Assembly: GCF_000330505.1 (NCBI RefSeq)
Contig: NW_004191832.1
Location: 1,309 to 65,308, forward strand
Direction: 5' to 3'
Source: Entamoeba invadens IP1
Taxonomy: Eukaryota; Evosea; Mastigamoebida; Endamoebidae
Length of the DNA: 64,000 nt
Each line of letters opens with the position of its first letter. Positions within the stretch are counted from its first letter, which is position 1. Positions 54,386 to 64,000 of the stretch are shown here, piece by piece. A program made the position numbers and the translations under genes. The notes below the pieces were generated by a model. That model did not search any database. It was not told where the DNA came from and saw only the letters and a program-made list of their open reading frames with translations.

Positions 54386-56215
54386 TTAGCAATTTTCTTT
54401 AATTTCATTTGTAGTTGTGGTATCTCTTCTGTAATCATTTGGATCATAATAACCCCAATATTGCCAAGATTTTGAATGATATGTATTGTCAATAATTGGG
54501 TTAAAACTATTTTCTAATTGAATTTGAGTCCCAACACAACATTTGCATTCATCATCATATTGATTTTTTTGATGAATTAAGTCGATTGTTGATTCATCAA
54601 TTTCTCGAGGTAATATGAGTTTTGGACTTGTATTTTTATCAATATCGTCACAACATTTTATTGTTGAAATTTGTGAAAACATATATTCACTTTTTGAACA
54701 CTCACTTTTCAACTTTTCTTCATTATAATAATCACATTCTTCCATTATATTATTTTCCTGAATTGCAAAAGTGTCAGAAATATCAGGAATGATTTTGTGT
54801 TCAAATTGGTAGTTATTTTTTCCTTCATTATAACGATACAATTCTTTTTCTTGACGTTTTTCTTGAAAAAAGCGTTCACAATTTGTAAAGTACTTTTCAT
54901 TTTTAATCGTAAATGGGTCATACGTCAAAACATGAAGTACATCATTTCTGGATATAAAATTTACAGTACTTTGTGAGTTATTATCATTATAACTAAACAC
55001 AAATTCTTCGTCAGGGATCGGTACTTCAATTCGAACAATTTTATTGTTTAAGTTGTCGTCGTTCTCAAAGCGAAACCCTTCTTTTGCTCTTTTCACCCAT
55101 TCAAACGTTTTAATATGGAAATTGTATGTACTTTGAGAACTCACCCAAAGCAATGAAGCTGCAACAAAAGACGAAAACATTTTTATATTTATGTTAGTCA
55201 TTCGTACATCCTTGAGTATCAAATCATGATATTCGTAACATTTCATAAAGTTCAATGCTTTTTTGAACGACTCGTTATCACTTAGAATCTCAGCCAAATA
55301 AGACTTCATTGCTGAAAAGCATTTTTCGATAGCGTTTAATTGAGGTGAATATGGTACTAAATATGTTACATATATTTCCGTACTCTTGACACACCAATAT
55401 CATATCCTTCTTGTGAATTGATGCGTTATCAATTACAAAGTGTATAAAAACTGGACCATACCACTTTATTAATTGTGGAATAAAAACTTCTTTGACGCTG
55501 TTGATGAAAATAACATTGGAGCTTTTACTACTAATACGAAACACCAAATTTTTACCCGGTACCACCATGGCAAACGTGGTTAAATTTGGCTCTCTTATGT
55601 TTTTGGATTCAACACTACAACATTGGCCTATAAACGAATAACCCTGTCTTCTCGTGTGATTAAAGTTGACTCCAACTTCGTCTATATATGCATAAACGAA
55701 TTGGAAATAATTCAAATATTCGATATGATCAGCATACATTTTTCTTTGTTCAATCCGAACTTTGACGTTTCGATTAAATTGTTCTTTTTTGACTAGTTTC
55801 AGTGTCACTCCTAGTCTCTTTAATATTCTGTGTACACCACTTAAACTGACTTTTTTCTGTTTCAACATCTCTTTAATTTCGTGTTCATCTCTCATTGAAT
55901 AAGATTCGTACCGAGCTATAGCTTCCATCCATTCATCTCTTTTTTTTTCGTTTACATGTTTTGTTATCAATTTTAAGGTTGTGTGTTTGTTCGCGCTTAT
56001 TTCTTCGAGTATCATTGTTATTGTATTATAATCAAATTTGTAATTGTGCCCCGATTTCCTCCCTTTTTAGTTACCAGTCAGAGACACTCCATTTTTAACC
56101 CTTTCAATGATATTGTGGATGGTTGAAGGAGGCAATTTGAATTGTTTGGCAGTTCTATTATAATTTTTACAATCAGAATAATAAATATATATTTGTGTAT
56201 ACAAGTCGTTTTTTC
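54386..56215 (-). pseudogene. Tc1/mariner-like transposase, broken, with long C-terminal linker
   Basis: Reading from about 56215: a helix-turn-helix (TAKQFKLPPSTIHNIIERV), an in-frame TAA just before KGRKSGH, a second HTH-like segment (SLSGVHRILKRLGVTL), then the catalytic core. First Asp in FVYAYIDEVGVNF, second Asp in FVIDNASIHKK; after a one-base shift near 55375 the third motif follows (YSPQLNAIEKCFSAM). Spacing from second Asp to Glu is about 33-34 residues, as in DD34E Tc1-type enzymes. The frame then continues for about 300 codons as a hydrophilic linker with several Cys residues, unlike ordinary Tc1 transposases, which end soon after the Glu. It ends at TAA (54386), in phase with the protease frame beyond. 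Confidence 0.75.
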
Positions 56216-56217
56216 TT

Positions 56218-56607
56218 TCATTGTAATATTTTTTTTCTTTTGAGATTCAATTGAGTAGATGGAACAATTTGTCTAGGAAACAATACTTCATGAATATCAT
56301 TTTCTTCGTAGTATTGTTTAGATATTTCTTTCATCCTGGCATTGTACATTTCAAAGTGTTGATCAATATGTTTTGATGCTAAAAATGCATTTCTGATAAA
56401 TATGGGATCTTTTTCATTTGGATTTTCGAAATATTTAGTTTCATTTGTGATTTCTGGTTCCGTTTCAAAGAAAGTTGGTTTTGGAGGAACTTTACAAATG
56501 TTAAATGGTGTGGCTTGAGCTCCAAAAGAAAAGTTTAATTGGAGATCCATTGATAAGCCTTTTCTACATTCCATTGTTAATGGGAATGCCCAATCAAATT
56601 TTTTCAT
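56218..56607 (-). CDS. Leading open frame of the transposon
   Basis: A 129-residue frame (MKKFDWAFPLTMECRKGLSM ...) directly upstream of the transposase, ending in a basic stretch (LNLKRKKILQ). It is one base out of phase with the HTH that follows, so it may originally have been the N-terminus of the transposase or a separate small protein. No domain recognised. It is oriented and spaced as part of the same element. Confidence 0.5.
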   Translation of the reverse strand: MKKFDWAFPLTMECRKGLSMDLQLNFSFGAQATPFNICKVPPKPTFFETEPEITNETKYFENPNEKDPIFIRNAFLASKHIDQHFEMYNARMKEISKQYYEENDIHEVLFPRQIVPSTQLNLKRKKILQ

Positions 56608-56846
56608 TTGATTTTTAAGTTAATAAAATTTTGAATAATTCTAAAGTTTATATTTCAATATATTATATGTTTATTATCTTTTTATAGGGTTTTATTTTTA
56701 AATTATTTTTATAACAATTTTGAAAAACAAATTTCATCAAAAATGATCAATACAATAATAATTCCCATAAGTGTTTGAAATACATCATTTTTACTATTAA
56801 TAGATGTGTAGAATATTTTATTCATTTTTTAAATCAAAAAGGAATA

Positions 56847-57011
56847 AAATAAAAAAAGTTAAAAATAGTATTTATTTTTTATTAAATACTTTAAATTTAT
56901 TTTGATTCTTACACACTCTACCATTATCTATCAAAAGTTCTCAACGCGAAAAAAATAAATTTATCCAGTTTTTAGTTTTTTGTGTAAAAACACAAAATTT
57001 AATACATAATT
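56847..57011. other. AT-rich flank
   Basis: Sequence between the transposon border and the TAA array; nothing recognised. Confidence 0.4.
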
Positions 57012-57012
57012 A

Positions 57013-57093
<81 letters not shown>
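57012..57093. repeat. (TAA)n microsatellite
   Basis: About 80 bp of uninterrupted TAA/ATA trinucleotide repeat. A second, longer array of the same unit lies at 59437-59538 inside the probable PARG intron. Confidence 0.95.
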
Positions 57094-57094
<1 letters not shown>

Positions 57095-58433
57095 GATATA
57101 AAATAATTGTGGACGACTTTTGAAATCTTGGCATCAATATGGACTGTGCCTTTTTATTTGGGTTTTTTTCAGTAAAATGGTGTGAGTTAATAACTCTACC
57201 GTTTTCTTATAATTTTGGATGTAACGCTTTGATACGTATCAAACCACTTTACACTTTGTACATAGTTGTTGCAAACAAACGGCAAAAAATGTTGTTAAGT
57301 CATTTGATTAGTCAATTGACTTACAAATAGACTTAATTTACAAATATAAAAAACACAAAAAGACACTTTTTTACTGTATATTGAAAAATAAAGTTCTTAT
57401 GAAACTCTGCTGTATTTTGTTAAAAAAATAATTTGTTTGTGTTACCAACTCTATTTCATAGCATTATGACATTTTAATATATTTTAAAAAACAACGAAAA
57501 TAAATATTATTAAGATTGATATGAACAAACATATATCCACCTACAAATGTAATAAATTTAATAAGAGCACGTGTGGAACTGTTCTGTATTCAAAACACAA
57601 CATAATTCAGTTTATCTGTATTGTTTTAAGATGGGGTTTTGCTTATTTGCATCGTCAACTTGCAACAAAACAAACCACATGAATTATTATAAACCGTATA
57701 ATGATTACATGATAAAGTATTAGCTCTTCAAATCACTATTCGGGACGACGTTGATTCACTATTAAAAGGATTATTATTACAAAAAAGATGTTTCAAGTTT
57801 GGGTTACTTTATTGATCTTTAATTGATACTTTCACAAAAACAGACATAATTGATTATATTAAACACAGTTGTTACTGTGTTGTTGTAAAATGATTTATAA
57901 ATTTGTTGAACTAGCAAACATTCTACTAAAACAATAAAAGAATATTTAGAACCAATAGCAAGTTACCATTAAGTGCCTCAAGTGATGTGGAGTATCAGAC
58001 GATTACAATTTGTTATTAAATTGTTTCTCAAAACATAATTTAATTACTCCAACTCAAGAAAATATGAAGTAAAAGCTTAGAAACAAGAAGAACAATATTT
58101 GTGGGCGAACATGACTTTACAAAAATGAAAAAGGTTCTGGCTGTTAATTTATGATATATATAAAATGTGTAGTATATAAATAGTTTTAACAATACCGTGC
58201 ATATTACATGTTCATGTTTTAAAGCCGACATTATAACAATCAAATTATTATTAATAATTATAATAAGATAGTTTTATTATTTAAATCCACATTTTGAAGC
58301 TTGGCAATTAATAAAATGGTTAATTTTTATATTTCGAATAATTGGTTTCTATTAATATAAACTCTTCTAAATAATATACAGACAAGCCTCATACAATCAA
58401 ATACAAATAAACACGAAACTAACAATAAATAAT
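57094..58433. other. Intergenic region, possible gene remnant
   Basis: The first 240 bases are a little less AT-rich and hold a 63-codon frame (57139-57330) with no recognisable family; it may be a remnant. The rest is AT-rich. TATAAACTC lies 78 nt before the PARG ATG. Confidence 0.4.
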
Positions 58434-60140
<1,707 letters not shown>

Positions 60141-60724
60141 TTTTTGATTATTTTTCTTTTCTTTGATTTTTTTGTAATTTTAAAACAACAATGAACATTG
60201 AATTTGGTTAATTGTTATAATAATTGTACTTTTTGATATTTTTTAACTGTTAAATCTGTGAAATGTTTAACTTAACATTGAATTATCAACTTAAATGTGT
60301 CATGTTATTGTTATAACAATGTTCTAACAATTGTTAAAGAAATAACGCGTGAAAGTCATTTAATTACACTGTTGTTCTTTTAAATAATCGCTGTTGCTAC
60401 AATATTATGAATTTTACAAAAAATAACATCTTTTCAATATAAATTTTTTTACCCATTTTTATTATGAATTGTCTAAAAAAATATGTTTGTCTTTGTTAAG
60501 TGATAGATTCCAAATCAACACATTTTAGTGAAGCCATTCAAACCAAATAAATACACAAATATATTTAATTTACTGAAACAGAAAAAAATAGAAACGTGTG
60601 GCTGTGTTGTGTAGTGTCGAATTGTCCACAAAACATTGATACAAAAACCAACACTTATTAAAAAATTAATCTAAAATAAAAATAAACTTTCAAAACCAAA
60701 TATTTTACAATATTTACAATTAAT
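60141..60724. other. AT-rich intergenic sequence
   Basis: Convergent spacer between the PARG gene and the minus-strand gene at 60725-61282. Nothing further seen. Confidence 0.55.
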
Positions 60725-61282
60725 TTAATACTTACCCGTGATAATACCAAGCGATGTTATTAGTTCAATTCTTTCAATTAACACCTCTTTTTTCCCATTT
60801 AATTTTGAATAAATGTATTCATTCACACTTTCTCCAACCCTTTCAACATCACCAGCACTCCACACTGTCCCATTCTGAAATCCAATTTCAAGTCGAGTTG
60901 TATTCCCAACTTTGTCGCCGATTTGGCAAAAGCAATCGATTCCAATTATGTATAACAAGTCTTCTAAAAAGTGAATAGAGTCGGACGGCTTTCCATACAC
61001 AACTCTTCTTTCAGCTGTTTTTTTCGAGACTTTTTCTTTACATAAATCGTCAAAATTTTGACTCGCACGCTCGTTGACGAGTTCTCTTAAATTGATGGTG
61101 AAGATGTCGTCGCCAAAATAAGTCAGTTCTTTGATCGTCACAAAATGAGATGATTTGGTTGAACTATATGAAGATAAACTCACCACAAATGAAGTAGTTT
61201 GAGACAACAAGAACATTAAAACACTTTGGTACTTCGTTGTGATATCATGCTCAACTGTTTGGTTAAGTAAATAAGATGACAT
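60725..61282 (-). CDS. Hypothetical protein
   Basis: A 185-residue frame. Residues 15-45 are Ser/Val-rich and partly hydrophobic (SVLMFLLSQTTSFVVSL); the rest is a mixed alpha/beta pattern (FTINLRELVNERASQN, LEDLLYIIGIDCFCQIG, TRLEIGFQNGTVWSAGDV). No motif or family was recognised. TRAPP-type vesicle-tethering subunits have a similar size and were considered, but no conserved segment matched. The last codons include GGTAAGTATTAA, which resembles a 5' splice site, so a short further exon cannot be excluded. Confidence 0.65.
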   Translation of the reverse strand: MSSYLLNQTVEHDITTKYQSVLMFLLSQTTSFVVSLSSYSSTKSSHFVTIKELTYFGDDIFTINLRELVNERASQNFDDLCKEKVSKKTAERRVVYGKPSDSIHFLEDLLYIIGIDCFCQIGDKVGNTTRLEIGFQNGTVWSAGDVERVGESVNEYIYSKLNGKKEVLIERIELITSLGIITGKY

Positions 61283-63386
61283 TCCGTTTGTAGAAATTGT
61301 TATTTTAGTTCAATTTATTATTATAAATGTGTATCAAAATTATATTATTACTTTAATTATTATTGTTAGATTTTCTTCCGCTTTTGTTGTTATTCAACTT
61401 TTGATATACCCCTTTTCGACTCTCAAATGTTTTTCATTTTTTTTCATTTAAAATAAGGAATTTAAATATTAATATTTATAATAAGTTAATTAATATATTT
61501 CGTTGTAAATTATTTTATGTTGTTTTCTTTGTAAAATAAAACCATTTATAACCAAGTGTCTAACAATGGTAAATGACTTTAGTCAAAAAACAAGAACTGA
61601 TTAAAAGTGAAAAGCGACATAAATAATATTGTAAATCTGCATAAATTTATTTTTCGATTGTAGTTTGTTGGAAAACGTTGTCCTGGGTATTTTAGTAAAT
61701 AACATTGGAAAATAATAAGATTTTGTTTAAAATATTTAAGTTTTTTTTAATTTTTTTTCAATTAATTATAATTATAGCTAATTCCTGATTTTTAAAACAA
61801 ATAATAATGGATTAATCAATTAACAGGACAACATTTTGAAACAAACTCTAAAATAGTTTAATAATATTACACAAAATGATGTATTAAATAACCACATTAT
61901 TTTAATGTGAGTTTTTTACAATTAGCAAATCAATAGCCCATCTTTTAATTCCTTTTATTGTTATGGACTGTAGTTCAAAAGCCTGTACCGCTGTATTTTA
62001 AGAACTCCCTAAAGTCCCGTTTTTTATTTTTTTTATTTTTCTTAAAAAAACAAAAAATCAAAAATACAGTCTTAGTTTTGAAAAAAAATACCCGTTCAAT
62101 TATTTTCGTACAATATCAAAAAATTATCGGACTGTAAGCCAGTATTTAAAAAAACGATCCCGTTATTTGATTTGATTTTAACTCGATACCATACAACATA
62201 AACTCAACATTGTAGCTCAAATTACACAACGATAAAGACGTTAGTAAATTGGTATGTTGTTGTTTATATCATTTTGTTACTAAATGTTAGTTTCATAAAA
62301 AAACAAATTTCAATTGAAAACAAACACGTGGTTTTCTTTTATGGACAAAGAAAATGAAACAAAAAGTTCCTGAAGATATAAATAAAATAAATCTAATATT
62401 TCATAATTCCGACTTATGATATTATTATTGAGTGACAACAAATTAAGCACACTATAATTTAAATAATGTTTGTGCCTTTTTCTTTTTTTATGAACAAAAG
62501 AAAATAAAATAACAAGTTTTTTTTAAAAAATAAATTAGAGCAAACATTTAATAATTATAAGTTTTGATATTTTAGTTATTGTTGTGACGACACCATCGGT
62601 ATATCATTATTACGCGATATATTTGCATATGTTTTTTATTTTATTTTATTATAAATGAAGGCTCGACTTTGAAAATTTTTGCATTTATTTTATCAGAATT
62701 TTATAATAAGATGCACTTTTGTAATAAATCACATGTTTTTCAAAAACAAAAATCCCGTTATTTCAAAATTTATTGGGAAATAATTTAAAAATTCTCAAAG
62801 TAAAAAAAAATATTTTTTGAAGACATTTTTTCTCATTTTACTTAAAAAATAATCGAAATTTAATACAAAAACTGATTTCCAAAAATACCAAACAAAACAA
62901 ATGCAAAAATTGGGGAAACCCCAGTACAAAATTTTGAAAAACAGTTTACAATATTTTTAAATATTAAAACGTTTTTAATATAAGATTGAATACAGTATAT
63001 ATTGGATAAGAGTCCAAAATTTGTATTTTAAAACAAACAAAAAACCAGATCGTTTTGTTTTTTGTCTTTAAAAAAACATTTTTTTAACTTTAGCTTGGGT
63101 TGATACAATAAAAATGATTTTGCTGATTATTTATAAAAATATTTTGGTGATTTTTTACACAAAAATAAATGCATTATTGAAATGATTAATGTTTGTTAAA
63201 TAGCCACAACAAACATAAATATACACAATTACTTTAATAAATATATTTTTAAGATTTAACTTGGTTTTATTGACAAAACTTTTTATTGAAACTATTTAAT
63301 TATTTAAGTTCGATGCAGTCAAAACATGTCATTACTTGAACGACACTGAGGGTCGAAGACAAAATAATAATTATAATCATTATTAG
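61283..63386. other. AT-rich intergenic sequence
   Basis: About 2.1 kb without a recognised gene. Small palindromes such as GGGGAAACCCC (about 62913) occur singly. A diverged GTCCCGTTTTTTATTTT stretch near 62013 resembles 46394 but not convincingly. Confidence 0.5.
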
Positions 63387-64000
63387 TCTTTATCAAAACA
63401 CACAAAAAGTTATAGAAATTGTGAAACAACAGTTAAATTTGGTTATCTCTCCAAAACAAATTTATCGGTTGGATTTTATCTATATAGAAACATTAAGGGA
63501 ATTTCCTTCATCGCAAAAACGCAAAAGAAAACCACAGAACCCTGAACTCGAGGAAGCAATGATCAATTGGTTTCATGAAGTTCGTGAAGCGGGAATACCA
63601 ATTGATTATTTTATGTTGGTTCACCAAGCTAAAAAATTCATTCAAGAACACTCAGAAACTATCCATCAAGGCGCGTCTATTGGGTGGGCTCAAAATTTTG
63701 CAAAAGAAACAATTAAAAAGGTACAAAACTAACGGCGAAGAGGTTTTTGTTGATTTGGTAAAGGTTCGTACTCTTTTTGAAGAACTGTTAAGGGTTGTTA
63801 GTGAGTATAAGAAAGAAGATGTATACAATGCCGATGAGATGGGTTTGTATTATATGGCTTTGCCAGAAAACACTCTTGATGATTCACAGAAAAGTGGGTA
63901 TAAAACGTCAAAGGCTCGCATTTCTTTAATGATTTGTACTTCTTTAGTGGGAGAGAAGAGGCCTCTATTGGTAATAGGCCTAACTAAAAGTCCTATGTTG
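63387..64000 (+). pseudogene. pogo/Tigger-like transposase, partial and frameshifted
   Basis: The frame reads from upstream of 63421 and runs off the window. A CENP-B-type DNA-binding region is present (ELEEAMINWFHEVREAGIP ... GASIGWAQNFAKE). A one-base shift near 63715, within AATTAAAAAGG, moves to a second frame that continues as RYKTNGEE and the start of the DDE domain, with the first catalytic Asp in VYNADEMGLYYMALPENTL and then KARISLMICTSLVG. This layout matches pogo/Tigger/Jerky transposases of the Tc1-mariner superfamily. The second Asp and the last catalytic residue lie beyond the window. No ATG was found for the start, and no terminal repeat is certain. Confidence 0.75.

Larger units (their letters stand above)
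53320..56846. mobile_element. Decayed transposon with DDE transposase and Ulp1-like protease
   Basis: A 3.5-kb region bounded by 26-bp inverted repeats that match at 25 positions (53320-53345, ATTCCTTTTTGATTTAAAAA then TTGAAT; and 56821-56846). All open frames lie on the minus strand: a 129-codon leading frame, a Tc1/mariner-like transposase, a long linker and a C48-type protease. No target duplication is visible next to the repeats, so they may be subterminal. Several stops and shifts show that it is no longer active. Confidence 0.7.

Noticed and set aside
57139..57330. 63-codon frame downstream of the TAA array
   Set aside because: No domain, promoter or continuation; at most a remnant.

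Overview
This is a roughly three-quarters-AT eukaryotic window with short, mostly intronless genes. It carries several protein families that are expanded in Entamoeba: BspA-type leucine-rich-repeat proteins with a shared N-terminal domain, a Cys-rich transmembrane receptor kinase, profilin, and an EF-1alpha relative. Possible introns begin GTTTGT, the usual Entamoeba 5' splice motif. Tc1/mariner, hAT, piggyBac-like and Mutator-like DNA transposons occur side by side, which fits the DNA-transposon-rich reptile parasite Entamoeba invadens, or a close relative, better than E. histolytica. The species assignment is inference from gene content. No database search was possible.

Layout. 0-3.3 kb holds repeats: a GC-elevated SINE-like element, a TA-flanked MITE, and a GC-rich fold-back element with perfect 29-bp terminal inverted repeats (TIRs) and a 9-bp target duplication. 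3.5-15.3 kb holds genes: two BspA-LRR proteins (one frameshifted), a small secreted protein, a large GPI- or membrane-anchored LRR/Cys-rich surface protein, and a second small secreted protein with a stop codon just after its signal peptide. Three of these genes have a TATATAAAA(A)G box 34-37 nt before the ATG. 15.5-22 kb holds two complete transposons: a decayed Tc1/mariner element with 390-bp TIRs, and an intact 4.2-kb hAT element with an 8-bp target duplication. 22-31.6 kb holds an ankyrin protein, a small membrane protein, a BspA-LRR protein, an EF-1alpha-like protein with damaged GTPase motifs, and a transmembrane kinase gene split by a probable 230-nt intron.

31.6-41.6 kb mixes repeats (including a mariner-type MITE nested in a piggyBac-type MITE) with four genes of unknown or LRR-related function. 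41.6-53 kb contains a profilin gene and a broken profilin-like copy. Between and after them lie about 10 kb of very AT-rich DNA with inverted-repeat-bounded relics, a tandem repeat and a cluster of hairpins. 53.3-56.8 kb is the most unusual element: a decayed transposon in which a Tc1/mariner-like DDE transposase frame runs on through a linker containing SUMO-interaction-like motifs into a Ulp1/C48 cysteine-protease domain. 58.4-60.1 kb is a poly(ADP-ribose) glycohydrolase gene, probably split by an intron carrying a 100-bp TAA microsatellite. A small unknown gene follows, and the window ends inside a pogo-like transposase.

The host genes fall into three rough groups: cell surface and signalling (kinase, Cys-rich/LRR surface protein, secreted proteins), cytosolic or cytoskeletal functions (profilin, EF-1alpha-like, PARG), and lineage-specific LRR proteins. 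The gene-free spaces are largely transposon remains. No tRNA, rRNA or CRISPR was seen.
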